A stretch of 64,000 nt of DNA from CATQHS01 sp963422655. Its GTDB lineage: Bacteria > Actinomycetota > Acidimicrobiia > Acidimicrobiales > Aldehydirespiratoraceae. The position numbers and the translations under genes are program-made. Of the stretch, positions 38,791 through 49,420 are shown in pieces (positions within the stretch are counted from its first letter, which is position 1; every line of letters starts with the position of its first letter). The notes below the pieces were generated by a model that was not told where the DNA came from, did not search any database, and was given only the letters and a program-made list of their open reading frames with translations. The stretch covers positions 248,001 through 312,000 of the forward strand of contig OY730440.1 of the NCBI GenBank assembly GCA_963422655.1, given 5' to 3'.

Positions 38791-40359
38791 TCAGCGAACC
38801 CAGACCTGGGCCAGCTCCCGGAATCGGCGCCACGGCGCCGCGAACATCAACAGAACCGGAAAGATCTCCAGTCGTCCGATCACCATCCAAAACGACAGCA
38901 CCAGCCGGGCCGGCTGGCTGAAGGTGTCCGCGAAGTTGGCAGTGGGGCCCGCTTCTCCGAGGGCTGGTCCCATGTTACCCAGCGCCGAGACCACCGCCCC
39001 GAGAGTGGTCTCCAGATCCCCGCCCAGTGCCGTAACCACTACCAACCCGACCAGAACCAGCAGCAGGTGCAAGAAGAAGAACCCCACCACCCTGGACACG
39101 ATTCCCTCGGTGAGAATCCGGCGACCGAGCTTCACCGGGATGACAGCCCGCGGCATCTGGGACTGGCGCACCGAACGCACCATGACTATGCCCAGCACCT
39201 GCATCCTCATTATCTTGATCCCCCCGGCTGTGGACCCCGAGCAGCCTCCCACCACCATCAGGAACAGCAATACCACTTGGGCGCCACTGACCCAGGTCGC
39301 GAAGTCGGCCATCGAGCCCGGGCCGGTGGCGTTGGAATAGCCGGTACTGGTGCCCAGGGATACCGCGTTGAACAGTGCGGCCCGCACCGACTGGGGGAAT
39401 CCGAACCCACCTTTGAGCCACAGTAGAGCCACGAGCAGGCCGGTGGCCAGTGCCAGCACGAAAAGATAGGATCGGAGCTCGCTGTCACGGTGGTAGGCGG
39501 ACCGGTCCCCGGTCACGGCCCGCCAGTGCAAAGTGAAACTCGTCCCCCCCACGATCATGGCCACGATCACCACCGCCTCCACGGTCAGACTGCCGAAATG
39601 GCCGATGGAGTCGGGATGAGGTGAGAACCCACCCGTGGATGCGGTGGTGAGGGCGTGAGCCACGGCGTCATACAGTGATGGCCCCGGCACGACGAAGAGC
39701 ACCAGTGCCACCGACGCGGTGAACCCGGCGTAGATGATCCAAAGGCGCCGGGCCGTCTGGCTTACTCGGGGGGCCAGACGGTCCGAAGCCGGTCCGGGCG
39801 CTTCGGCCGAGACCAGCTCGAGGCCGCCTATCCCTAGGAACGGCAGTACGGCCACAGCCAACACCACCACCCCCATGCCTCCGTACCACTGGGTGGCTTG
39901 GCGGTACATGAGCAGGCCTCGGCCGGGCCGTTCGAAATCGGTCAGAACCGTCGACCCGGTGGAAGAGAACCCCGATGCCGATTCGAAGATGCTGTTGACG
40001 ATCTGCTCGGTCAACCCCGCCCCACCGGTGGCAAAGGTGGCGGCCAGCAGGAAGGGCAGAGCCCCGATCAGCGCGGTGGCGATCCAGGTCCAGCCCACGG
40101 CGGAGAAGACGTCACGGTTACGGACCGAGCCGGGCGCGGTGAAGTACCACAACCCGGCGCCGACGCCGGCCGCAACCGCTCCGGACATGATCAGGGCGGC
40201 AGTGTCACGGTTGGAGGTGAGCAACTCCAGCACGGCGCAGGCCCCCATCCCCACTGAGACGAACCCGAGGGCGATCCCGCTGACGTGAAGGGTGGTACTG
40301 GAATATCGGCGCCGGTGGCGTCGAAGTCCGGTGGATGAGAAGGGGGTCGGGTCAGCCAT
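38791..40359 (-). CDS. trkH: TrkH-family potassium uptake channel subunit (canonical)
   Basis: A 522-aa membrane protein with the four-fold M1-P-M2 layout of TrkH/KtrB. The four filter loops keep their glycines: SSTGST (132-137), TTASTGGFS, GTSTGYSN and GNMGPALG. Works with TrkA, encoded upstream in the same unit. Its start overlaps the end of the second TrkH gene by eight bases, so the two subunits are made from one message. Confidence 0.94.
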   Translation of the reverse strand: MADPTPFSSTGLRRHRRRYSSTTLHVSGIALGFVSVGMGACAVLELLTSNRDTAALIMSGAVAAGVGAGLWYFTAPGSVRNRDVFSAVGWTWIATALIGALPFLLAATFATGGAGLTEQIVNSIFESASGFSSTGSTVLTDFERPGRGLLMYRQATQWYGGMGVVVLAVAVLPFLGIGGLELVSAEAPGPASDRLAPRVSQTARRLWIIYAGFTASVALVLFVVPGPSLYDAVAHALTTASTGGFSPHPDSIGHFGSLTVEAVVIVAMIVGGTSFTLHWRAVTGDRSAYHRDSELRSYLFVLALATGLLVALLWLKGGFGFPQSVRAALFNAVSLGTSTGYSNATGPGSMADFATWVSGAQVVLLFLMVVGGCSGSTAGGIKIMRMQVLGIVMVRSVRQSQMPRAVIPVKLGRRILTEGIVSRVVGFFFLHLLLVLVGLVVVTALGGDLETTLGAVVSALGNMGPALGEAGPTANFADTFSQPARLVLSFWMVIGRLEIFPVLLMFAAPWRRFRELAQVWVR

Positions 40360-41920
40360 CAGGGGAAATTCTCGGCTCCCGATCGAGTCGGCGTTGTTGC
40401 AGCATCCGACGGAGCGAGCGTGACAATCGCCGGGCTCGCCGGCCGGTGCTGCGGTTGAACCGAAGCACGAATCCGATCGAGGCCAGCAATGACAGGATGG
40501 GCACCCGCCCTGCCAGCATCAAGACGACCAATAAGAGGCGGGCTGGTCGGGTGACACCTTCGAGGTGTCCGAAAGCCCCTACCGCTTCGGGGGCCGGACC
40601 CAGGGTCGACACCGCGCTTACCGCCGACCAGACCCCGGACGGCACTGACATGCCGGCCCCGGCCAACAGCAAGGCGCCGCAGCCGACCACCGTCAGGTGG
40701 GCGACGGAGAATCCGCCCAACTGGTCCAGGGTGCGATCGTCGAGGGGCTGATCATCGTGGCGGGTCACGACCACAGCGTGAGGATCGAGCTGGCGCCTCA
40801 GCTCCCGTCGGCCGTAAGCCATCAGCAACCGGGCCCGTAGTACCCGGATCCCGCCCCCGGCCGAGCTCAGCATCGACCCTACGCCGGCTGTCACCAGCAG
40901 CGCCCCGACCGCGGCACTACCGAAGGTGGTCCACTCCCTCGTCGCGAAACCGGTGGTGCTCGCTATCGACACCACTGTGAACAGTGCATCTGCGATGCCC
41001 AGACCGTCCCCACCGGTCACCAGGATCACGGTGGCACCGACCAAGATCGCGAAGTAGAGCCGCAGTTCCTGGGATCGCCACAGACACCGGGCTCGACCCC
41101 TGAAGACCCCCCACATCAAGAAGAGACCAGCCCCGGCCACGATCATGGCCCCGGTGGCCACGGCCCTGGGCCCGGTTCCGTAGGCAGCGAAAGAGTCGGG
41201 GTTCGTGGAGAACCCTCCCGTGGACGCCGTGCTCAGACCGTGAACCAGCGCGTCGGTGGGGCTCAGACCGCTCCCCAGGTAGGCGAGAATGCAGGCCAGG
41301 GTGAACCCACCGTACAAAGCTGCCACCCGGCGTTGGCCGGTGGCGTAGTTCGGTACCAGTTCCAGCCAGCGTTCCCGAGTGGCGAAGACCGGCAATGCCG
41401 TTCCCCGCAGCACCTGGGGCAGGACCACGATCGACACCACGATGGCGGCCAAGCCACCGACCCAGCTGGTTCCTGCCCTCCACACCAGGACGGCTCGGGA
41501 CACCTCGGGCACCGGCAGTGCGGTAACAGCCGTGGTAGTGAGTCCGGCGGCCGCCTCCACTACCGCATTGTCGAGTCGCACGATCGTGCCCGTGGCCAGA
41601 TACACCGAAGCGACCAGCCCGATCATGGCGCCCCACAGGATTCCGGTCCCGGTGATAACGCTGTGGGGGGTGGGTCCGGGGGGCCGAAAGACACGGCGCC
41701 GACCCCTGAACCCGACCAGTGTCAAAACCACCCCGGCCGTCGTGAAAGCCAGTGCGTCGCCGTTGTCGTCACCGAGCCCGACCAGCCCGCTGAACACGGC
41801 CACGAGACCGAGGACCGAGACCGCTTCGGTCAGCCCGACCAGGGTCCACGAACCGGTCCGAGGCAATCCGAGGGGCCAGACCCCGGCCCCAGCCTCGCGG
41901 TCGGCGGTTCTGCGTCTCAC
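40352..41920 (-). CDS. Divergent TrkH-like subunit with an altered first filter loop
   Basis: A 522-aa TrkH paralogue. Alignment by eye to its neighbour puts TTTAVT (residues 128-133) where the canonical protein has SSTGST, so the first filter glycine is Ala131. Loops two to four keep glycine (STASTGGFS, STTGFAT, STLGPAP). In plant HKT transporters a Ser at this first-loop position is linked to Na+ selectivity, so a changed ion preference is plausible. The long basic C-terminus (RSTGRRARRLSRSLRR) is also unusual. Overlaps trkA by four bases and trkH by eight. Confidence 0.87.
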   Translation of the reverse strand: MRRRTADREAGAGVWPLGLPRTGSWTLVGLTEAVSVLGLVAVFSGLVGLGDDNGDALAFTTAGVVLTLVGFRGRRRVFRPPGPTPHSVITGTGILWGAMIGLVASVYLATGTIVRLDNAVVEAAAGLTTTAVTALPVPEVSRAVLVWRAGTSWVGGLAAIVVSIVVLPQVLRGTALPVFATRERWLELVPNYATGQRRVAALYGGFTLACILAYLGSGLSPTDALVHGLSTASTGGFSTNPDSFAAYGTGPRAVATGAMIVAGAGLFLMWGVFRGRARCLWRSQELRLYFAILVGATVILVTGGDGLGIADALFTVVSIASTTGFATREWTTFGSAAVGALLVTAGVGSMLSSAGGGIRVLRARLLMAYGRRELRRQLDPHAVVVTRHDDQPLDDRTLDQLGGFSVAHLTVVGCGALLLAGAGMSVPSGVWSAVSAVSTLGPAPEAVGAFGHLEGVTRPARLLLVVLMLAGRVPILSLLASIGFVLRFNRSTGRRARRLSRSLRRMLQQRRLDREPRISPDG

Positions 41921-43260
41921 CCGAAGAGGCGGCTGACCTCGTCCACAGAGCCCGGCATGGCGAAAGCTACGACGTGGTCGCGGCCCCGGAGCCGGCTCCG
42001 GCCCCGGGCGATGCGAGCCTTGCCGTCCCGAACGACAGCGCCGATGAGAACGTCCTTGGGTAGACCGAGTTCGCTCACCAATGTGTCGTCGGCCCAGCTT
42101 TCCGGGCCGATCTCGAGCTCGAGGACCTCGGTTTCACCCAGAAGAAAAGTGGCCACCGCAGCCACGTCGCCCCGTACGAACCGCAGGACACCGTTGGCCG
42201 TCGCCGTCCGGGGCGACAGCACCACGTCCACTCCGGCTTCTCCCAGCAGGGACAGCAATGCCAGTCTGTGTACCACCGCGATGGTCTCTCCGGCGCCGCC
42301 CGACTTGGCGTAGAGGCAGGCCAAGATATTGGCGTCGTCTTCTCCGGTCAGAGCGGCGACCACGTCGAAGCGGCTGATGTCGGCCTCTTCGAGCAGTTTG
42401 GCGTCGGTGATCTCACCTTCCAGCACGAGCGCGTCGTTGAGGACTTCGGCCAGTTGCCGGGCCCGGGCCGGATTACGTTCGACCATTACCACCTCGACGC
42501 CGCGGTGGGCAAGGCTGCGGGCCAGGATCTCGGCCGTCCGTCCCCCGCCGAGCAGCAGCACTCGGTGAGGCATGCCCCGGGACAGTCCGAGCAATTTACT
42601 CACTCGGTTGCGGGCTCGGCGTTCGCACACCACTCGAACCAGGTCATCGGCCAGCAATCGGTGATCGCCCCGGGGGATGATGGTCTGGTCTCCACGGGTA
42701 ATGGAACCGACCAGAAACTCCCAGTCGGGTTCGTGTTCAGCCGCGACCTCCGACAGTGACCGGCCCACCAGCGGGGCTTGCTCGGACAGCCGGACCCCGA
42801 TCACGATCACCTCGCCGTGGGCCATCACCGCCACCTCGGACGCGCCGGGATACTCGAGCAGTTCGAGGATTTCGTGGGCCGTTTCCTGATCGGGGTCGAT
42901 GACGAGGTCGGCGCCGAACACCTTGAGCAGCTTGGCCGCTTCCTTACCTCTCAGTTCAGGGGCTTCGATTCGGACGATGCTGCGTTCCACCCCTCGCTGC
43001 TTGGCGATCAGCGAGGCCACCAGGTTGACCTCGTCGTCGCTGGTGACGGCCACCATCAGCTCGGACCGATCGACGCCGGCCAACTCCAGGGTGCTGGGGT
43101 GAGTACCGCTGCCGGTCACGGTGAGAACGTCGAGCTCGCCCCCCATGTCCAAGAGACGGTCGGTGTCGAGATCGACCAGAGCTATGTCGTGGCCTTCACG
43201 GCTGAGACGATGAGCGACGTAGGAACCTACTTCACCCGCCCCTACGACGATGACGTGCAC
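41917..43260 (-). CDS. trkA: Trk system potassium uptake regulator TrkA
   Basis: Cytosolic NAD(H)/ATP-binding ring that gates TrkH. The 447-aa protein has two RCK_N Rossmann domains (MHVIVVGAGEVGSYVA at the N-terminus; RVLLLGGGRTAEILA near residue 229) each followed by a RCK_C domain. It is the first gene of the unit trkA, trkH-like, trkH; the stop overlaps the next start (ATGA, 41917-41920). One TrkA for two TrkH-type pores is notable. Confidence 0.95.
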   Translation of the reverse strand: MHVIVVGAGEVGSYVAHRLSREGHDIALVDLDTDRLLDMGGELDVLTVTGSGTHPSTLELAGVDRSELMVAVTSDDEVNLVASLIAKQRGVERSIVRIEAPELRGKEAAKLLKVFGADLVIDPDQETAHEILELLEYPGASEVAVMAHGEVIVIGVRLSEQAPLVGRSLSEVAAEHEPDWEFLVGSITRGDQTIIPRGDHRLLADDLVRVVCERRARNRVSKLLGLSRGMPHRVLLLGGGRTAEILARSLAHRGVEVVMVERNPARARQLAEVLNDALVLEGEITDAKLLEEADISRFDVVAALTGEDDANILACLYAKSGGAGETIAVVHRLALLSLLGEAGVDVVLSPRTATANGVLRFVRGDVAAVATFLLGETEVLELEIGPESWADDTLVSELGLPKDVLIGAVVRDGKARIARGRSRLRGRDHVVAFAMPGSVDEVSRLFG

Positions 43261-43340
43261 GGCACTGTTCTATCGCGTTCGACTATCGAGTTACGACCGT
43301 GTCGAGGTGACGCCAAGTCGTTGTGCACATCAGCCGCTTA

Positions 43341-43928
43341 TCACGGTTGCGGCCCGGTTTCGCGGACCCTGCCGGTGACCTCTACCAACCCGGCCTCGGT
43401 CATGATCCCGTCGAGGGGAACGTCCCATGGCTGGCGGGGCAGCTCATCGACCTGCTGGAAGGAGTGGGCGATCCCGATCAGCACCATTCGACGGGTTGCT
43501 GCCAGCGGAGCCAGAGCCCGGTCGTAGAAACCCTTCCCTTGGCCGAGCCGGACCCCGCTGGCATCGAAAGCTACCAAGGGCGCCAGCACCACGTCGTGGT
43601 CGGCCAGAGCCACGATCTCACCATCGACCGGCTCGGGGATGGCGAAAGAACCGGGCGTGAACCGCTGACCCCGGTGACGGGCCACGAACTCCAGATCCCG
43701 GCCCCGGACTCTGGGCAGGGTGTACCGATCCCCGTGGGGGCCGTCTAGCAACCCGTCCAGGGAGATCTCACCTCGCACGCAGGAGTAGGCGGCTATTCGC
43801 CGGGCCGTGCGCAATACCGGCAAGGCCAACAGGTTCACCGTTACCGCGGTACTGACCGCAGCCAGTACCGCGGAGTCGAGGCGGCTGCGACGGTCTCGCA
43901 TGGCCGCTCGGATCTCAGCTCTGGTCAT
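43341..43928 (-). CDS. 5-formyltetrahydrofolate cyclo-ligase
   Basis: Converts 5-formyl-THF to 5,10-methenyl-THF with ATP. The 195-aa protein has the conserved VRLGQGKGFYDRAL near the C-terminus, an actinobacterial form of the RLGxGxGYYDR substrate/ATP motif, and VLAPLVAFDASG just before it. Lies 80 bases upstream of trkA on the same strand and divergent from the pyrophosphatase; no functional link to either is evident. Confidence 0.9.
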   Translation of the reverse strand: MTRAEIRAAMRDRRSRLDSAVLAAVSTAVTVNLLALPVLRTARRIAAYSCVRGEISLDGLLDGPHGDRYTLPRVRGRDLEFVARHRGQRFTPGSFAIPEPVDGEIVALADHDVVLAPLVAFDASGVRLGQGKGFYDRALAPLAATRRMVLIGIAHSFQQVDELPRQPWDVPLDGIMTEAGLVEVTGRVRETGPQP

Positions 43929-44019
43929 GACGACGACCGGAGTGCGGCCGGCCCGATCGGGTCGAAGCCCATCAGGTCAGGCTATGACCTGGCTGCGGTA
44001 AGCTGCCCGTCGCTCTATC

Positions 44020-44025
44020 GGAGGA
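44020..44025 (+). promoter_or_regulatory. Ribosome site that fixes the TTG start of hppA
   Basis: GGAGGA lies six bases before TTG 44032. No ATG or GTG start fits the family N-terminus as well, so the rare TTG is accepted. Confidence 0.8.
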
Positions 44026-44031
44026 ATCACC

Positions 44032-46146
<2,115 letters not shown>

Positions 46147-46167
46147 GCAACCGAGCGAGCCCGCCCG

Positions 46168-46207
46168 GGCATTGCAGGGTTGCGGCAGGGTTGCGGCATT
46201 GCAGGGT
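46168..46207. repeat. Short direct repeats between convergent hppA and SDR genes
   Basis: GGCATTGCAGGGTT occurs at 46168-46181 and 46194-46207, and the intervening bases repeat CAGGGTTGCGG. It fills the 60-base gap between the two convergent stops. No terminator hairpin is evident. Confidence 0.75.
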
Positions 46208-47124
46208 TACATCGCGGCGGTACCGAACACCGGGGCCGGGTTCCGCTCGGCCGCTACCGAACGGCGGGCGAACTCGGCCGCCTCGGTCACCGTCATGGCC
46301 CGCTCCCCCACCGAATGGACCGGGCCGTGCTGCCAGCCGTCGCATACGTTCAGCCCGTCCCCGCTGCATTCGAATATCCGTCCGCTCACATTGCAGCCGG
46401 CGCTGCCGAGCCACACCACCAACGGGGACACGTTGGCCGGATCCTTGCGGTCCCACCCGTCTGGGGCCTCGGTTTCGTAGAACACTCCGGCCGTCATCCG
46501 GGTCCGGGCATCGGGAGCGACCCCGTTGGCCTGTACGCCGTACCGCCCCCACTCGGCCGCCTGTTGAATGGTCAAAAGGGCGATACCGGCCTTGGCCGCG
46601 GCGTAGTTGCCCTGGCCGATCGAGCCCATCAGCCCGGCTCCCGAGGTGGTGTTGACGATGCGGGCTCGGGGCTCCTCACCACCCTTGACCCGGTTCCGCC
46701 AATATTCGGCGGCGTGACGAGCCGGGGCGAAGTGCCCCTTGAGATGGACGCGAATTACCGAGTCCCACTCCGGCTCGGACATGTTCACCAGCATGCGGTC
46801 ACGCAGGAACCCGGCGTTGCACACCAGAGTGTCGAGACGGCCCCAGGTATCCACGGCCTGACCGATCAGGTCCCGGGCCTGGTCCCAGTCCGAGACGTCG
46901 CCGCCGTTGGCAACCGCGACCCCCCCGGCCTCATCGATCTCGGCCGCCACCCCGGCGGCAGCATCGCCGGGGGATCCCGAACCGTCCCGCTCGACCCCGA
47001 GATCGTTCACCACCACCCGGGCGCCTTCGGCCGCGAAGGCCAAGGCATGGGCCCGGCCCAGACCGCGGCCGGCGCCGGTGACGATCACCACTCGGCCGTC
47101 ACAACAACCCATCACCTTTGCCAC
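46207..47124 (-). CDS. SDR-family oxidoreductase (hydroxyacyl-CoA dehydrogenase-like)
   Basis: A 305-aa NAD(P)-dependent enzyme. Cofactor motif VIVTGAGRGLGRAHALAFA, structural NAG in LVCNAGFLRDRM, and catalytic Tyr/Lys in YAAAKAGIAL. The acidic residue in VVVNDLGVERDG after the second strand suggests NAD+. It resembles the dehydrogenase part of peroxisomal multifunctional enzyme type 2. Fourth gene of the run beginning with DUF35 at 50418. Starts are GTG 47124 or ATG 47112. Confidence 0.9.
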   Translation of the reverse strand: MAKVMGCCDGRVVIVTGAGRGLGRAHALAFAAEGARVVVNDLGVERDGSGSPGDAAAGVAAEIDEAGGVAVANGGDVSDWDQARDLIGQAVDTWGRLDTLVCNAGFLRDRMLVNMSEPEWDSVIRVHLKGHFAPARHAAEYWRNRVKGGEEPRARIVNTTSGAGLMGSIGQGNYAAAKAGIALLTIQQAAEWGRYGVQANGVAPDARTRMTAGVFYETEAPDGWDRKDPANVSPLVVWLGSAGCNVSGRIFECSGDGLNVCDGWQHGPVHSVGERAMTVTEAAEFARRSVAAERNPAPVFGTAAM

Positions 47125-47135
47125 CGCGAATCCAC

Positions 47136-47188
47136 ACCTCGATTACAAAGTCCAATTACAAACATGTCGAATTACAAAACATCGAGGT
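47136..47188. repeat. Three ATTACAAA direct repeats enclosed by an inverted repeat
   Basis: ATTACAAA occurs at 47142, 47155 and 47171 in an otherwise GC-rich genome, and the set is bracketed by perfect 8-base arms ACCTCGAT (47136-47143) and ATCGAGGT (47181-47188). It fills the 47-base gap between the thiolase-like stop and the SDR start, and the right arm lies in the last thiolase-like codons. Could be an operator or an RNA hairpin that separates expression of the two genes. Confidence 0.8.
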
Positions 47189-48323
47189 CGGATCCTACGA
47201 TCCACATGGCGAAGTACTGAGCGGCCCCGCCGTAGGCATGACCCAGAGCCACCCGGGCTCCGTCCACTTGGTAATCGCCAGCCGTGCCCCGGACCTGATT
47301 GGCAGCTTCCAGACACCTGATCATGCCCGACGCCCCGATCGGATTCGACGACAGCACCCCACCGGAACAGTTGACCGGAAAATCCCCGTCGATGGCAGTA
47401 GCGCCCGAGTCGGTCATCTTCCAGCCCTCGCCCTCACCGGCTATGAGATGACCTTCGAGCCACATCGGCTCGTACCAACTGAACGGGACATACAGCTCGG
47501 CCACGTCGATCTGGCTCCGGGGATCGGTGATGCCCACCGAGTCGTACAGGGCGGCAGCACACTCGACTCCGGCCCGGGGCCGGACGGTGTCGCGGCCCGG
47601 AAAGGTGGAGAGCTCGGTCCGTTTGGCGTGGCCGAGCACCCAGGCCGGCGGCCGGGGAGACCGCCGGGCCCGATCTGGCGCGGCCAGAACCATGGCGGCG
47701 GCGCCGTCCGAGGAGGGACACGATTCCAGGAAATGGATCGGGTCCCACAGCATCGGCGACCGGCGCACCTCCTCGATGGTAATGTCGGGGAGGTTCAGGT
47801 GGGCATAGGGGTTCTTCACGGCGTTGAGCCGGTCCTTGGCCGCCACCATCCAGCCGATGTGTTCGGGGGCCTCCGACCGGCGAATGTACTCGCGGATCCA
47901 GGGTGCGAAGGTTCCGCCCGCGCCCTGACCCCCGGACCGGCCCCCCGACAGAGCCCAAGTGGCGTTGCCTTCGGACTGCTTCTCGTAGGCCACGGTGAGT
48001 ACCGTGTCGTAGCGGCCGCTCTCCACCAGCACCGCCGCCGATATGGCGGTGGAAGCGCCGACCGATCCCGCGGTGTGGACTCGGTGGATAGGCTTGCCCA
48101 CCGCGCCCAAAGCGTCGCACAGCGACAACTCGGGCATGATCACCCCTTCCAGGGCGTCGGGGGCTTTTCCGATCACCACCGCCTCGATGTCGGCGAAGGT
48201 GAGCGCGGCGTCCTCCAAGGCCCGCAACGCCGCCTCCCGCACCAGACCGTCGAGAGACACGTCGCGGCGGCGCCGACGGTAGAGGGTCTGACCGATGCCG
48301 ATCACCGCGCAGGGCTGACCCAT
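47172..48323 (-). CDS. Thiolase-fold protein lacking the nucleophilic Cys (Ltp2-like, likely aldolase)
   Basis: A 383-aa protein of the SCP-x/lipid-transfer thiolase branch. Where thiolases have the acylated Cys in CASG, it reads AGSVGAST, so the aligned position is Gly86. The later NCSGGVLSSNPIGASG lacks the usual GHP histidine, while LGHAYGGAAQYF and ELYVPFSWYEP carry tyrosines in regions where Ltp2 retro-aldolases place theirs. By analogy with steroid side-chain degradation it may cleave a beta-hydroxyacyl-CoA with a DUF35 partner. Starts two bases after the other thiolase-like gene stops. Confidence 0.85.
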   Translation of the reverse strand: MGQPCAVIGIGQTLYRRRRRDVSLDGLVREAALRALEDAALTFADIEAVVIGKAPDALEGVIMPELSLCDALGAVGKPIHRVHTAGSVGASTAISAAVLVESGRYDTVLTVAYEKQSEGNATWALSGGRSGGQGAGGTFAPWIREYIRRSEAPEHIGWMVAAKDRLNAVKNPYAHLNLPDITIEEVRRSPMLWDPIHFLESCPSSDGAAAMVLAAPDRARRSPRPPAWVLGHAKRTELSTFPGRDTVRPRAGVECAAALYDSVGITDPRSQIDVAELYVPFSWYEPMWLEGHLIAGEGEGWKMTDSGATAIDGDFPVNCSGGVLSSNPIGASGMIRCLEAANQVRGTAGDYQVDGARVALGHAYGGAAQYFAMWIVGSDLDVL

Positions 48324-48325
48324 CG

Positions 48326-49420
48326 CTATGGCACACCTTCGCAGGGTCGGTCACCTTCCAGACAGCAGAGCAGATTCTGCTGGAGGGCGGCGCCGCTGGA
48401 GGCGTGGGCAACACCGCGGCCGGCTCGACCGTCGGCGATGCGATCGGCCACCTCGACGACCCGGATGAGGCCGGTGGCCATCACCGGGTTGCCGCAAAGC
48501 GGCCCTCCCGACGGGTTGATCACGGTGGCATCACCGAGGTCGAGAGCCGACCGCAGGATGATCTCTTCGTGGGCGTGGGTAACGTGGAGCTCGGCCACGT
48601 CTGGCGGCGGCGCCGGGGCCGAGCCGGCCCCGATCCCGATCCCAGCCGCGGCCAGACGGGTCGAAACCGAGTCGGTGAGGTCACGCAGGCCGGGGTGGTG
48701 GGACTCGATGCGATGATCGATGCCCCGGATCCAGACCGGGCGGGCGGTCAGCGCCCGAGCCCGGTCACCGGTGGCGATGATCACCGCGGCGGCCCCGTCG
48801 GCGGGAGGGGCTATGTCATGGGCCCGCAGCGGGGCCATGTCGTAGGGCTCGGCCATGAGGTCGCGCACCGAGACGGTCCCCGATACCTGGGCCATGGGGT
48901 TGTGGATGGCGGCGGCCCGGCTCCGGACCACCACCGCCGCGATCTCCTCTTCGGTGGTCAGAGCGGCGTCGATGAGGGCGCGGGCCTGTATTCCGGCCAG
49001 AGAGTCGGGATCGAGCCCGAGCGGGGCCATGGCGTAAGGGTCGGCTTGGAGGTGGAACACCTCCCGGGCGTTGCACGGCGACGACCGCCCACTGCCCACC
49101 ACCATGGCCACGTCGATGTCGCCCACCTGCAACCTCGACCAGGCTTCGAACAACGCCCAGGCTCCGTCCATCTCCACGTGCGATTCGTACACCGGCGGCC
49201 ACGCCCCCATGCCATCGAGGTTGGACACGAAAGCGAAAGGCATGCCGCTGAGGTAGTCGCAGCTTCCGGCGATGGTGAAGTCGATGCCGTCACGGTGAAG
49301 CCCGGTGGAATCCAGGAGCCGGTTGACGCAGCTCATGATGAGCTGAACCTCGGGGCCGTTGTAGTGGGCGTAGGCTGGGGTCTGGGCTGTGGCCACGATA
49401 GCGATGTCGCTGACGGCCAT
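48326..49420 (-). CDS. Second Cys-less thiolase-fold protein
   Basis: A 364-aa thiolase-like protein. The active-site loop reads HVEMDGAWALFEAW in place of the CASG-type motif, so no cysteine is available there; the downstream INPSGGPLCGNPVMATG also replaces the catalytic His of GHP. C-terminal HASSGAALQQN stands in for the final Cys region. It is paired with the first thiolase-like gene and starts with an ATGA overlap on the DUF35 stop, so the three are expected to form a complex. Activity is inferred only from relatives; it could be a structural partner subunit. Confidence 0.83.
   Translation of the reverse strand: MAVSDIAIVATAQTPAYAHYNGPEVQLIMSCVNRLLDSTGLHRDGIDFTIAGSCDYLSGMPFAFVSNLDGMGAWPPVYESHVEMDGAWALFEAWSRLQVGDIDVAMVVGSGRSSPCNAREVFHLQADPYAMAPLGLDPDSLAGIQARALIDAALTTEEEIAAVVVRSRAAAIHNPMAQVSGTVSVRDLMAEPYDMAPLRAHDIAPPADGAAAVIIATGDRARALTARPVWIRGIDHRIESHHPGLRDLTDSVSTRLAAAGIGIGAGSAPAPPPDVAELHVTHAHEEIILRSALDLGDATVINPSGGPLCGNPVMATGLIRVVEVADRIADGRAGRGVAHASSGAALQQNLLCCLEGDRPCEGVP

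Noticed and set aside
47118..48716. Plus-strand open frame of 532 codons opposite the thiolase-like genes
   Set aside because: Composition is shadow-like and it spans two real genes and their junction on the other strand.
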